A DNA stretch of 64,000 nt from Thermosyntropha sp. (lineage in GTDB: Bacteria > Bacillota > Syntrophomonadia > Syntrophomonadales > Syntrophomonadaceae). The stretch lies in contig NZ_JACDOH010000003.1 in assembly GCF_017656155.1 (NCBI RefSeq), positions 124,001 to 188,000 on the forward strand, given 5' to 3'. How positions within the stretch are numbered: the stretch's first letter is position 1; each line of letters opens with the position of its first letter. Made by a program: the position numbers and the translations under genes. This document shows, piece after piece, positions 1 through 8,537 of this stretch. Under the pieces are notes generated by a model. The model was given only the letters and a program-made list of their open reading frames with translations. It was not told the DNA's origin and made no database searches.

Positions 1-230
1 AATGAAATCTTCCCTTTTATCACCGGGTTTTCAAAAACTTTTTCTCCTCCAATCCTGACCCATCCTTCATCTTCCCGGTATATTCCAGCCAGTATCTTAA
101 GAAGCGTAGTCTTGCCGGCTCCGTTTGAACCTAAAAGCCCATAAATCGAGCCTTTCCTCACATTAAAACTCACCTGGTCCAATGCCCTTATATCATAAAA
201 ATCTTTAACCAGTTTATCTGCCTCAATCAC
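1..230 (-). CDS. ABC transporter ATP-binding protein (N-terminal part, cut by window edge)
   Basis: Only the first ~76 residues are inside the window. They carry the A-loop region and a Walker A motif GSNGAGKT at about residues 34-41, followed by TTLLKILAG, typical of exporter-type (CcmA/YtrB-like) ATPases. The chosen start is a GTG inside the last codons of the upstream gntR gene, so the two genes overlap by 8 bases and are probably translationally coupled. As a YtrA-type regulator followed by an ABC ATPase, the pair resembles the ytr-type operons of Bacillota. The substrate cannot be inferred from this fragment. Confidence 0.88.
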   Translation of the reverse strand, partial: MIEADKLVKDFYDIRALDQVSFNVRKGSIYGLLGSNGAGKTTLLKILAGIYREDEGWVRIGGEKVFENPVIKGKIS

Positions 231-603
231 CAGACTTACCCCCTTTAATTATCTCTGAAATAAAAGCCTTAATATCTTCTTCCCGCATACCGAAATAAAG
301 CATCTCACGAACAATTCGTTTCAATTCAAGCTTAAGCTCATCAATTCTTTCGTCCTTTGCTCCGGGCTTTTGCGGATTGACATAGTTTCCTTTGCCCGGA
401 AGTGAGTAAATATAGCCCATACGTTCAAGCTCCCGGTAAGCTTTTTGAATAGTATTAGGATTTATACCCAGGTCAGCAGCCAATATCCTGACTGCCGGAA
501 GCTTCTCATCTGGTTTTAAAACTTCATTTATAATAAGCTCCTTTATCTTATCTACCACCTGCTCATAAATAGGCTGCCTGCTCTTAACATCCAGTTCAAA
601 CAT
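223..603 (-). CDS. GntR-family (YtrA subfamily) transcriptional repressor
   Basis: A 126-residue protein with a winged helix-turn-helix at residues ~10-75 (PIYEQVVDKIKELI, then LGINPNTIQKAYRELE and the wing GYIYSLPGKGNYV). Only a short ~45-residue helical tail follows instead of a ligand-binding domain, and that short tail defines the YtrA subfamily. These repressors usually control the ABC transporter genes next to them, and here the ATPase overlaps the 3' end. An AGGAGG-like ribosome binding site precedes the ATG. A perfect inverted repeat lies directly upstream (617-647), so autorepression is likely. The inducer is unknown. Confidence 0.9.
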   Translation of the reverse strand: MFELDVKSRQPIYEQVVDKIKELIINEVLKPDEKLPAVRILAADLGINPNTIQKAYRELERMGYIYSLPGKGNYVNPQKPGAKDERIDELKLELKRIVREMLYFGMREEDIKAFISEIIKGGKSGD

Positions 604-616
604 GTTGCACCTCCTT

Positions 617-647
617 TTAACTGTCCTATTACAACTAGGACAGTTAA
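617..647. promoter_or_regulatory. Probable GntR/YtrA operator: perfect 12-bp inverted repeat
   Basis: TTAACTGTCCTA (617-628) and TAGGACAGTTAA (636-647) are exact reverse complements separated by 7 nt. The element lies 14 nt upstream of the gntR start, between its ribosome binding site and a weak minus-strand -10 (TATAGT, about 652-657). That is where an autorepressor would bind. The symmetry is directly visible; assignment to this GntR protein is inferred from position. Confidence 0.8.
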
Positions 648-696
648 TACACTATAAATTTAAACCTTTTTTTAAAATCATGCAAGATATAATTTG

Positions 697-731
697 CCTA
701 AAAAGAAAAAAACTGCGGCATAAAACCGCAG
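697..731 (-). terminator. Rho-independent terminator, minus strand
   Basis: CTGCGG (713-718) pairs with CCGCAG (726-731) around a 7-nt loop, and in the minus direction the stem is followed by a run of T (positions 712 to 697). It would stop minus-strand transcripts coming from the sigma-54 activator gene or the insertion relic before they enter the gntR promoter. Confidence 0.7.
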
Positions 732-836
732 GAAAAGCTAACAATACTTGTGGCAAAACATCTGAAGATCCTTTAACTGCCTATTTGGATTTCACCTTCA
801 CTTCCATCTTCTTCCCCTCCCCCTGCACAATTAGTT

Positions 837-1404
837 CTGTTAACTTAAATCATATTTGCAATCGTAGAACCCCGATGTTTATGCTGTTGGTGTAAGTTAC
901 CAGCTTCACCCCCAAACATAAACAAAGGATGTTCTACGAAAATGGGTAACTTATCCTGTCCCAAGTGTTCAAGTAATTCTCTTTGGAAATACGCCGCTAT
1001 TATAAAGGTCGTCAAAAATATTGCTGTAAAAAATGCCGTACTCAATTTGTCCCTGAAGCAAGTCGACATAAGCAGCTTAATATTAAATGCCCTTGGTGTG
1101 GCTGTGCTATGGAAGTCTACAAACGCCGTAAGTTCTACACCCGTTATCGCTGCTCCTCTATTCATTACAAAAACCGGAAACCTTGTCGCTGTAAAATTAA
1201 TATCTTTTCTATTCTCTTCCATAGCCGCCCGGCGCTCTTTAAAGGTCTCCGATGAATGGCATCTGGATGAAACTGTTGTTAAGGTAGCCGGTAAAAAATA
1301 TTACCTTCTCAAACTCAACCTGTTGCTGGTTTTACACCAAAATTTAAACATAATCGCCGGTTTTCTATGATTGCGTGAGTTTTCTCATCATTTTAAGTTA
1401 ACAG
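837..1404 (+). mobile_element. Decayed insertion sequence with 13-bp terminal inverted repeats
   Basis: CTGTTAACTTAAA at 837-849 is repeated in inverse orientation as TTTAAGTTAACAG at 1392-1404, bounding a 568-bp segment that contains a broken transposase. No target-site duplication could be made out. The segment lies between the stop of the sigma-54 activator and a minus-strand terminator at ~700. Its size and disrupted gene indicate a non-autonomous relic. Confidence 0.65.
942..1375 (+). pseudogene. Broken transposase (zinc ribbon plus start of DDE domain)
   Basis: Read across frames, the plus strand encodes CPKC near the start, then CCKKC and CPWCG as in the N-terminal zinc ribbon of IS1-like/IS240-like transposases. 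Later comes DEWHLDETVVK, which resembles the segment around the first Asp of a DDE (IS6/IS240-type) catalytic domain. The reading frame shifts at about 985 and again between ~1200 and 1245. The rest of the catalytic domain is missing and stops follow by ~1370. The gene is therefore frameshifted and truncated; family assignment is tentative. Confidence 0.65.
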
Positions 1405-1452
1405 CTCCTATTTTTTATTTGCCTGTTAGGTATTCCTTCATCTATTCCCGGT

Positions 1453-3477
1453 TCACCTTAAAATATTATACTTTCTAAGTTTTCTGTATATAGTGTTCCT
1501 GGAAACCCCCATCTCCTTGGCTACCCGGCTTATATTACCTCCATGCCGGGCAAGAAGGGTTATAAGCAGGCTGTACTCTTCTTTTTCTACATATCTTCGG
1601 TGCTTTTCCCTTTCCTGCTCAACTGAAAAAGACATAATTCCACCCTGGTTTTCTTCCCTTAAATTCTTTTCTTCATAAGAAGATTTTCCTTCCCTTATTT
1701 CAGAGGGAAGATCCCTTGCTGTTATTCTCTGTCCGCCGGTAATGTTCAAGATCCTCTCTACCACATTATGCAGCTCCCGGACATTGCCCGGCCAGCTGTA
1801 ACTGCTCAAGTAAGCTAAAACTTCCCGATCTACATCCGGCACTCTGCATCCCAGCTTGCTGCTTATATCTTCTAAAAAATAATAGAATAGAAGAGGAATA
1901 TCCCCGGGCCGCTCCCGCAGAGGCGGCAGGGTAATAGAAATTACATTAAGCCGGTAGTATAAATCCTGCCTGAAATTGCCTTTGCGCACTTCTTTGTATA
2001 AATCTTTATTGGTAGCGGATATTATGCGGACATCAACCGGAATAACCTGGTCATCGCCTATGCGGGTAATCTCTTTTTCCTGAATAGCTCTAAGGAGCGC
2101 AACCTGTTTACCTAAAGGCATTTCCCCGATTTCGTCCAAAAAAAGGGTTCCTCCGGAAGCCAGCTCAAATTTTCCCGGCCTTCCACCCTTTTTAGCTCCG
2201 GTAAAAGCTCCTTCCACATAACCGAAAAGTTCACTGCCTAAAAGTTCTCTGGGTATAGCCCCGCAGTTCACCGCAATAAAAGGTTCACTACACCGCGAAC
2301 TGCTGTTGTGTATAGCCTGGGCAAAAAGCTCTTTTCCGGTTCCGCTTTCACCCTGCAGGAGGACATTGCTGTTGGTAGTAGCTGCCATACGGGCTATTTT
2401 TACAGCTTCTAAAAATTTAGGGTCTCTGCCTATAATGTCATCAAAGGTAAATGTAGCATGGGATCCACTGAAGCGATTCACCAGATTACGGACTTTTCTT
2501 AAAGGGCTTAATATCATAATAGCTCCACTAGCTTTCCCTTTTTCATCACATATTAAAATCTGGGAAGCAATACAGTTTATAGTTTCTTCCTGGTTTTTTA
2601 TACTAACCTCTATATCGCTGTACTCCTCACAGTTCCCGTTTAAAAGCATATCTTCAACATGCCGGGGAAAACGTATAACCTTTCCAATAAAAACCCCTTT
2701 AAGTTTTGATATTCCTTTCCGCAAGATTTTTTCCGCTGCCGGATTCATCTGCTGGATAAAGCCCTCACTGTCTAAAAAAATTACCCCGTCAGACATGTTT
2801 ACAAAAACATTGTTCATTCTCCGGTTTATAATCGTAAGCTCCTGATTTTTTTGCTGGATCTTTATCTGCAGCATGATGGCTTCAGCAGCAGACACCGCCA
2901 TACCCAGGGTATGCAGATGGGTTTTTTCTGAAGGCCCTGATATATCGATTACCCCGATAATATTTCCTTTTTCATCTTTTATAGGAGCGGCCGAACAGGT
3001 CCAGCCATGCAAAAAAGGCGAATAATGCTCGGGACCCGAAACCTGTACCGGCCTTCCTGTCTTTATAGCAGTTCCTATCGAATTAGTTCCTGCTGCCTCT
3101 TCTGCCCAGAAAGTTCCCAAAGATATCAGCTTTTTGGCCTCTTCAAGAACATCTTTATCTCCCAAGGCCTCTATTACATAACCGTTTTCGTCAGTTAAAA
3201 CCACTATAAATCCTGAACCAGCCACAAATTCATGAATTTTGACCATAAGTGGACGCGCAATCTTTATTAGAACATCTTTTCTCATTATGAGCTCTTCTAT
3301 CTTATCTTCGCTCAAAACCGGAAGATTACATTCATTCTGAGGTAAAACCCCTTTTTTATAACACCTTATCCAGGATTCCGCAATCTCCCCCCGGAGTTTG
3401 GCCGTTTCCAGTTTTCCTGTCCGCATAAAATCCTGCCATATATTTTTTATCTCCAGGCCCTTCTCCGGATCCAGCAT
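1453..3477 (-). CDS. Sigma-54-dependent transcriptional activator (AcoR-like: GAF, PAS, AAA+, Fis HTH)
   Basis: A 674-residue enhancer-binding protein. A GAF-like sensory region covers residues ~60-200 and a PAS domain ~220-330. The AAA+ domain has Walker A GESGTGKE (376-383), the sigma-54 contact loop GAFTGA (423-428) and Walker B LFLDEIGEMP (~445-454). A Fis-type helix-turn-helix lies at ~635-672. The ribosome binding site AAGGAGG sits 6 nt upstream of the ATG. The architecture matches AcoR-type regulators of catabolic operons. It lies at the distal end of the AOR/Nuo-like cluster, which carries a -24/-12 promoter at 9148-9164, so that cluster is its most likely target. The GAF domain probably senses a small metabolite, perhaps an aldehyde or its precursor (inferred). 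Confidence 0.93.
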   Translation of the reverse strand: MLDPEKGLEIKNIWQDFMRTGKLETAKLRGEIAESWIRCYKKGVLPQNECNLPVLSEDKIEELIMRKDVLIKIARPLMVKIHEFVAGSGFIVVLTDENGYVIEALGDKDVLEEAKKLISLGTFWAEEAAGTNSIGTAIKTGRPVQVSGPEHYSPFLHGWTCSAAPIKDEKGNIIGVIDISGPSEKTHLHTLGMAVSAAEAIMLQIKIQQKNQELTIINRRMNNVFVNMSDGVIFLDSEGFIQQMNPAAEKILRKGISKLKGVFIGKVIRFPRHVEDMLLNGNCEEYSDIEVSIKNQEETINCIASQILICDEKGKASGAIMILSPLRKVRNLVNRFSGSHATFTFDDIIGRDPKFLEAVKIARMAATTNSNVLLQGESGTGKELFAQAIHNSSSRCSEPFIAVNCGAIPRELLGSELFGYVEGAFTGAKKGGRPGKFELASGGTLFLDEIGEMPLGKQVALLRAIQEKEITRIGDDQVIPVDVRIISATNKDLYKEVRKGNFRQDLYYRLNVISITLPPLRERPGDIPLLFYYFLEDISSKLGCRVPDVDREVLAYLSSYSWPGNVRELHNVVERILNITGGQRITARDLPSEIREGKSSYEEKNLREENQGGIMSFSVEQEREKHRRYVEKEEYSLLITLLARHGGNISRVAKEMGVSRNTIYRKLRKYNILR

Positions 3478-3519
3478 GTTATGCCTCCTTAAAACAATCC
3501 ATTATATTATAAATATAAC

Positions 3520-3564
3520 ACAAAACCGGCTTTGCTCTGAAAAAAGAACAAAGCCGGTTTTGTT
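3520..3564 (-). terminator. Terminator hairpin after the NuoG-like gene
   Basis: A 15-bp perfect stem: ACAAAACCGGCTTTG (3520-3534) pairs with CAAAGCCGGTTTTGT (3550-3564). It starts 7 nt after the stop of the NuoG-like gene and precedes the sigma-54 activator. It separates the regulator from the oxidoreductase operon, although the minus-direction T tract is interrupted. Confidence 0.75.
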
Positions 3565-3570
3565 TTTAAA

Positions 3571-4311
3571 CTAAACTGAAAATTCTTTTATTACCTCTGC
3601 GGTTTGCCTTTTCCGGCAGCCTTCACAGAGGAACTTTTCTATTTTTCTTCCTGTTTTATCTTCGATAAATCTTATCTGTTCAGGAGTTGCAAATTCTCTT
3701 CCACAGCTCTCGCATTTTATTAAATCAAAGGTTTTATGCCAGATAATTCTCTGCCCATTTTCCTCTTTCACTTCAATGGCTCCGGTAGGGCAAATCTCAG
3801 CACATGCCTTACAGCCTATACATTCCTCAGCCCCCTCTGCATAAGGTGTCTCTATCCTTTTGTCAACTCCGCGGGAAACAGCAGCCAAAACTGCACTTCC
3901 CATCTCTTCACAAGCATTTACGCATAAACGGCACAGGATACATTTTTCATTTTCAAATCCTTTGAAAAAAAACGGTTTAACCTCATACTCCCCAGCCATT
4001 TTCTGAGCAAAAGGGCTTGCCTGAGCTCTTCCAGCTATGAGCATAGCTAGAGTTTTTCTTATTTTCCTTATTTTTTCCGAAGAAGTTATTACCTTAAGCC
4101 CATCACTCACTGGATAAGTACAGGAAGCTACCAATTTTCTCTGTCCCCTGCTGTCAATAATCTCTACCATACACATGCGACATGCCCCCTGCCCCTTGAA
4201 AGCCGGATGGTAGCAGAGGGTGGGAATAAATATATTTTCCCGGCGACATACCTCAAGGATAGCTTCCCCTGGATAAGCCATAACCTCGCGTTCATCTATC
4301 ATAATCTTCAT
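3571..4311 (-). CDS. NuoG/HydA-N-terminus-like iron-sulfur subunit of an oxidoreductase complex
   Basis: A 246-residue electron-transfer subunit. Cys33, Cys44, Cys47 and Cys64 form the plant-type [2Fe-2S] site of NuoG and HydA N-termini. The His/Cys cluster that usually follows in NuoG is not evident. Two [4Fe-4S] motifs follow (CILCRLCVNAC and CIGCKACAEIC), and a C-terminal CxxC...CxxC pair (CESC, CEGC) looks like a small zinc-ribbon or rubredoxin-like knuckle. There is no hydrogenase H-cluster or molybdopterin domain, so this is purely a wire. It is 13 nt downstream of the NuoF-like gene and is the last gene before a terminator. By analogy with HydABC/Bfu-type and NuoEFG complexes it should link the flavin subunit to ferredoxin or to the AOR module. 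Confidence 0.88.
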   Translation of the reverse strand: MKIMIDEREVMAYPGEAILEVCRRENIFIPTLCYHPAFKGQGACRMCMVEIIDSRGQRKLVASCTYPVSDGLKVITSSEKIRKIRKTLAMLIAGRAQASPFAQKMAGEYEVKPFFFKGFENEKCILCRLCVNACEEMGSAVLAAVSRGVDKRIETPYAEGAEECIGCKACAEICPTGAIEVKEENGQRIIWHKTFDLIKCESCGREFATPEQIRFIEDKTGRKIEKFLCEGCRKRQTAEVIKEFSV

Positions 4312-4324
4312 GCTCTGCCACCTC

Positions 4325-6139
4325 CTATCTCACCTTGACTGCCTTAAAGCGGCACCGGCGATAACATTCGCCACAGCGGATGCATTTGTCCTCTATAATT
4401 TCATGCTTCTTTTTAGCTTCACCTTTAATCGCATCAACCGGACAATTGCGTTTGCAAAGGGTGCATCCAGTGCATAGTTCAGGGTCAATATAAAATGTAG
4501 TGAGAGCAGGACATACCCCGGCTGGACACCTTTTATCAACTATATGGGCAATATATTCATCCTCAAAAAAGCGCAAAGTCGATAAAACCGGGTTAGGAGC
4601 AGTTCTTCCCAAAGCACAAAGGGAAGCTTCCTGCATAACTTCCGATATATCCCTTAAAAGCTGTAAATCACTAAGTTCCCCTTCTCCCTTACATATCCGG
4701 GTTAAAATCTCAACCAGTGCCCTTATTCCTTCCCGGCAGGGAGTGCATTTACCACATGATTCCCCGGCCAAAAAGTTTGTATAATAGCGGGCAACTTCCA
4801 CCATACAGGTGGTATCATCCATAACAATAATACCACCAGAACCCATCATGGAGCCTTCACGGGTTAAGGTATCAAAATCCACCTTTAGGTCAAGATGGCT
4901 TGCGGGAATGCACCCTCCGGATGGCCCTCCGGTCTGAACTGCTTTAAACTGGCGTCCTTCCGGAACTCCACCGCCTATTTCATATATAATCTCGCGCAAA
5001 GTTATTCCCATAGGGACCTCTACCAAACCGGTATTAACCACTTTTCCTACCAACGAAAATACCTTAGTTCCAGGGCTCCCTTCAGTCCCCAGAGAAGCAA
5101 ATTTTTCCGCACCGTGAAGGATAATCACCGGGATATTAGCCCAGGTCTCCACATTATTGATAACCGTAGGCTGTCCCCATAATCCCTTTTCGGTAGGAAA
5201 GACATATTTATCGTGTGGTTCCCCTGGATATCCTTCAATAGACTTGATAAGAGCAGTTTCTTCTCCGCAGACAAAGGCTCCTCCACCCCTCACCAGTTCA
5301 ATATCAAAACATAAATTGCTTCCCAAAATGTTTTCCCCTAAAAATCCGCGCTCTCTCGCATCTAAAATTGCCTGTCCCAGATATTTAACCGCCAGGTCAT
5401 ACTCATCCCGGACATAAATAAAGCCTTTTTCCGCATTTAACACATAAGCACAAATAAGCATACCTTCGATAATAGTATGCGGATCACCTTCCATAATACT
5501 GCGATCCATGAAAGCCCCCGGATCACCTTCATCTCCATTACATATTATATATTTGGGAAAACGGGGGGTGTTTTTACAGGCCTGCCATTTAAGGCCGGTT
5601 GGGAAACCTCCTCCCCCTCTTCCGCGCAAACCTGATTTTAAAATTTCCTCTATTACCTCATCCGGAGTCATTTCTTTCAATACTTTTTCTAAAGCCTTAT
5701 AACCTCCGCGCTCGATATAGTCATCAATAGATCCTGGGTCAATTTCCCCAATATTGCGCAGAGCAATTTTATGCTGTTTGCGGTAAAAATCAGTCTGATG
5801 AATAGAAGTTACAAACTCCTTCTTTACCGGATCACGATAAAGAAGACGCTTTACAAGTTCTCCCTTTAAAAGGGTTTTTTCAATTATTTCATCTACATCC
5901 TCTGCCTTAACATGACAATAGCTGATATCCTGCGGCATAATCTTGACTATTGGCCCTTTTTCGCACCAGCCATTACAGCCGGTCGCTTTTAAAACCGGCA
6001 CAACCGCAAAATCCGGATTATCCTTGAGCCTGTCCATAAAAGCTGCAAGAACCTGCCTGGCACCATTAGCCGTGCAGCCGGTTCCACAGCAAACCATAAT
6101 TTTATTTACACTGCTTTCAATCTTCATTTTTTCCTTCAT
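4325..6139 (-). CDS. NuoF/HydB-like flavin subunit (NADH dehydrogenase-type, extra iron-sulfur domains)
   Basis: About 604 residues. An N-terminal thioredoxin-like [2Fe-2S] domain (CCGTGC...CNGWC) precedes the NuoF core with the glycine-rich FMN/NADH motif GRGGGGFPTGLKW. The [4Fe-4S] motif ESCGKCTPCREG has a fourth Cys downstream, and two C-terminal [4Fe-4S] motifs (CTGCTLCKRNC, CIRCGECYRRC) complete it. This long form is characteristic of HydB/BfuB-type subunits of electron-bifurcating complexes. The start was set at the ATG at 6139 because GGAGG lies 8 nt upstream; an in-frame ATG at 6154 is poorly placed. It overlaps nuoE by 23 bases. It probably exchanges electrons between NAD(H) and the iron-sulfur wires. 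Confidence 0.92.
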   Translation of the reverse strand: MKEKMKIESSVNKIMVCCGTGCTANGARQVLAAFMDRLKDNPDFAVVPVLKATGCNGWCEKGPIVKIMPQDISYCHVKAEDVDEIIEKTLLKGELVKRLLYRDPVKKEFVTSIHQTDFYRKQHKIALRNIGEIDPGSIDDYIERGGYKALEKVLKEMTPDEVIEEILKSGLRGRGGGGFPTGLKWQACKNTPRFPKYIICNGDEGDPGAFMDRSIMEGDPHTIIEGMLICAYVLNAEKGFIYVRDEYDLAVKYLGQAILDARERGFLGENILGSNLCFDIELVRGGGAFVCGEETALIKSIEGYPGEPHDKYVFPTEKGLWGQPTVINNVETWANIPVIILHGAEKFASLGTEGSPGTKVFSLVGKVVNTGLVEVPMGITLREIIYEIGGGVPEGRQFKAVQTGGPSGGCIPASHLDLKVDFDTLTREGSMMGSGGIIVMDDTTCMVEVARYYTNFLAGESCGKCTPCREGIRALVEILTRICKGEGELSDLQLLRDISEVMQEASLCALGRTAPNPVLSTLRFFEDEYIAHIVDKRCPAGVCPALTTFYIDPELCTGCTLCKRNCPVDAIKGEAKKKHEIIEDKCIRCGECYRRCRFKAVKVR

Positions 6140-6623
6140 GGGCATATCCTCCATACTCCCTGATAATTTTTTCTACATCACCCGGCATTACTTTGGCATA
6201 AACCCTGTCATTTACCACCACCACCGGGGCCAAAGCACATGCGCCCAGACAATTTACTGTTTCTATTGAAAATCTACCATCCGGGGTGGTTTCGCCCGGT
6301 CTTATGCCCAAACACTTATAAAGCTGCTCTATCAGGGTTTCCGATCCTTTAATATGACAGGCAGTTCCGTCACATACCCTGAAGACATATTGCCCCTTAG
6401 GAGTCAAGCTGAAAGCTTTATAAAATGAGGCCATGGCATAAACGCGGCTTAAAGGAACCCCTACATAAAAAGCAAGCATTCTTAGGCCGGCTTTAGGGAG
6501 ATAGTTAAACCTTTTTTGCATATCCTGCATTACTGCTAAAATATAGCGTTCTTCAGGAGGATAATTATCAAGTATCTCCCTTATATCCGCAAGCATCTTT
6601 GCTTCATCTGCAACCTTCACCAT
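6117..6623 (-). CDS. NuoE-like thioredoxin-fold [2Fe-2S] subunit
   Basis: A 168-residue NuoE/HydC homologue: a helical N-terminus (DNYPPEERYILAVMQDMQ), then a thioredoxin-like domain with the four cluster ligands in CDGTAC and CLGAC. The ATG is preceded by GGAGG at 8 nt. It is the first gene of a three-gene set (E, F, G order) and its end overlaps the start of the NuoF-like gene. NuoE proteins pair with NuoF as a diaphorase, and this should apply here. Only 33 nt separate its start from a long hairpin (6657-6704), leaving little room for its own promoter, so expression probably comes from read-through of the AOR transcript. Confidence 0.93.
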   Translation of the reverse strand: MVKVADEAKMLADIREILDNYPPEERYILAVMQDMQKRFNYLPKAGLRMLAFYVGVPLSRVYAMASFYKAFSLTPKGQYVFRVCDGTACHIKGSETLIEQLYKCLGIRPGETTPDGRFSIETVNCLGACALAPVVVVNDRVYAKVMPGDVEKIIREYGGYAHEGKNED

Positions 6624-6656
6624 ATAAAATCCTCCTCACATCTTCAGTTTCACAAT

Positions 6657-6704
6657 AAAGAAGCCTTTCCAAAACTATAAAAACTGCAAAGGAAAGGCTT
6701 CTTT
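6657..6704 (-). terminator. Intercistronic terminator-like hairpin between AOR and NuoE genes
   Basis: AAAGAAGCCTTTCC (6657-6670) pairs perfectly with GGAAAGGCTTCTTT (6691-6704) around a 20-nt loop. It lies 31 nt after the AOR stop. In the minus direction the stem is followed by TATTGTG and not by a long T tract, so it may be a partial terminator or an RNA processing/stability element that sets the ratio of AOR to NuoEFG-like subunits. Confidence 0.7.
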
Positions 6705-6735
6705 AATTGACTTAGAGGCTTAATTTTATAATTTA

Positions 6736-8535
6736 TTAAGCTAGGTCTAATTCTTTAAGCTTTTCTTCAGTCGGAACACCGTTTTCATCCCATCCGCGCA
6801 CTTTATAATAAAGCGGAAGCATAACATCGAGTTTAACTACATTCCCTTTATGTGGACCATCTTTCATAGGCTCTTTTAAAAGCCTTTCAGGGAGTGTATC
6901 GTCTTTAGCCGAAAAACCTGCCTTAAGATTAAACAAACGTTCTAAATTCCAAATGCGCTCCCCTGCTTTAAGATATTCTTCATCTGAGATATTAAATCCG
7001 GTAGCCGTTCTAAGCTGTTCAGCAAGTTCTGGAAGTCCCAGAGCAAAAGTTACAAAAAGGCATATACCGGAAGAATCGAGGAGAGCCGTTAAATCCTGGA
7101 ATGTCTTTAAAAGTTCAGGTTTTCCTTCTACCGTATCAGGGTCAACCTTAACCGGAACGCCTAAAACTTCAGGAGAAGTCATATATCCTCTTACATGACA
7201 GCCTCCCCGGTTTGATGTAGCATATTCAAGACCTATTCCCTGTTGTCCCCTTGGATCATAAGCAGGCAGTTCCTGTTTTTTAACAGTCATTGAAAACTCA
7301 GGATGCCCATAGCTTTCAGCTAACCTATAAGAACCTTCCGCCAATTCGTCCCCAAAACCTTCCCGGTAAGCAGTCTTTCGAACCATCTCTACCAGCATTT
7401 CGCCATCGCCCCAGTCAAGGTTAATCTTATCCCTGGGGATTATCCCCTTTTGCACCATTTCTACCGCACAGGCCAAGGTTCCGCCCATAGTTATAGGGTC
7501 AAGTCCCAACTCGTTGCAAAGGAAATTAGCCTTACTTATCGCTTCAAAATTATCTATTCCCAGATTAGAGCCAAAAGCCCAGGTAGCTTCGTATTCCGGA
7601 CCTTCTCCCAAGCTCCTGAACTTGCCTTCTTTTATGCGGGTAACCCTTCCGCAGGCAATTGAACAGCCAAAACAGCCTTTATTTCGCACCAGGTATTTTT
7701 CAGCCTGATATTCCCCGGAAATCTTTTCGGCATTCGGGAATACCGCAGCTTCGCTGAAGTTTTTAACCGGCAGTCCTCCATGCTCATTCAAGATGTTTAT
7801 CAAAACATTGGTTCCATAGGAAGGAAGACCTGAACTGGTTACCGGATGTTCTTTAAGCTTCTTTCTGGCATCTAAAACTGCAGCCTTAAAGCCTTCACGG
7901 TCAGCCACTTTAATTCCGCCCGTTCCCCTGACTGCTATTGCTTTAAGGTTTTTAGAGCCCATTACCGCACCTACGCCTGAACGTCCCGCTGCCCGGTTGT
8001 ATTCGTTCATAATGCAGGCAAACTTAACCAAATTTTCTCCAGCCGGTCCAATACATGCTACTTTAGCCTCTTCATCTGTTTCTGCTTTAATAGTATCAGT
8101 AGTTGTAACCACATCGGTTCCCCAGATGTGAGATGCGCTTCTCAATTCGACCTTATCATCATTTATCCAGAGATATACCGGCTCTTTTGCCTTGCCTTCA
8201 ATAATGACTCCATCATAACCTGCATATTTCAGTTCCGGACCAAAACTGCCGCCTGAGTTAGAAGCCGCAATAGTTCCGTTCAAAACCCCTTTAGTAACAA
8301 CATTATAGCGGCCGGCCGAGCTGGCTAAAGTCCCGGTAAGAGGCCCAGTCATAAATATAATCTTATTTTCTTCACTTAAAGGATCCACTTTGGGATCTAC
8401 CTCGTCGCAGAATATCTTAGTGCCTAATCCCCTGGCGCCTATGTAGCCATGCAGCAGCTCTTCATCAATTTCTTCAAGCCTGACAGTTCCTGCAGTAAGG
8501 TCAACCCGTAAGACTTTTCCCATCCATCCGTACAT
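6736..8535 (-). CDS. aor: Tungsten/molybdenum aldehyde:ferredoxin oxidoreductase
   Basis: A 599-residue member of the AOR family, which oxidises aldehydes to carboxylic acids with a bis-pyranopterin tungsten (or Mo) cofactor and a [4Fe-4S] cluster. The N-terminus [14 protein letters not shown] is family-typical. The cluster ligands are Cys288, Cys291, Cys295 (CFGCSIAC) and Cys492 (DSSGICLF), and the cofactor-binding segments EGPEYE (~311) and AYDPRG (~425) are present. The length equals that of characterised AORs, with no truncation. The gene follows the ferredoxin subunit by 2 nt, and its Shine-Dalgarno sequence lies in that gene's last codons. The downstream NuoEFG-like genes suggest electrons can go to NAD as well as ferredoxin. 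Exact substrate range is not readable from the sequence. Confidence 0.95.
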   Translation of the reverse strand: MYGWMGKVLRVDLTAGTVRLEEIDEELLHGYIGARGLGTKIFCDEVDPKVDPLSEENKIIFMTGPLTGTLASSAGRYNVVTKGVLNGTIAASNSGGSFGPELKYAGYDGVIIEGKAKEPVYLWINDDKVELRSASHIWGTDVVTTTDTIKAETDEEAKVACIGPAGENLVKFACIMNEYNRAAGRSGVGAVMGSKNLKAIAVRGTGGIKVADREGFKAAVLDARKKLKEHPVTSSGLPSYGTNVLINILNEHGGLPVKNFSEAAVFPNAEKISGEYQAEKYLVRNKGCFGCSIACGRVTRIKEGKFRSLGEGPEYEATWAFGSNLGIDNFEAISKANFLCNELGLDPITMGGTLACAVEMVQKGIIPRDKINLDWGDGEMLVEMVRKTAYREGFGDELAEGSYRLAESYGHPEFSMTVKKQELPAYDPRGQQGIGLEYATSNRGGCHVRGYMTSPEVLGVPVKVDPDTVEGKPELLKTFQDLTALLDSSGICLFVTFALGLPELAEQLRTATGFNISDEEYLKAGERIWNLERLFNLKAGFSAKDDTLPERLLKEPMKDGPHKGNVVKLDVMLPLYYKVRGWDENGVPTEEKLKELDLA

Positions 8536-8537
8536 CT

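Noticed and set aside
781-807. Nine-codon minus-strand frame MEVKVKSK with a strong GGGGGAGGGG upstream
   Set aside because: Too short to support as a gene; may be the stub of a gene lost beside the insertion relic.
602-1222. Reading frames at 602-895 (+) and 845-1222 (-)
   Set aside because: They overlap the gntR promoter, a terminator and the insertion relic; no ribosome binding site or family resemblance. They are shadows.
6624-6735. Possible separate sigma-54 promoter for nuoE
   Set aside because: No GG-N10-GC arrangement with the surrounding consensus is present on the minus strand here.
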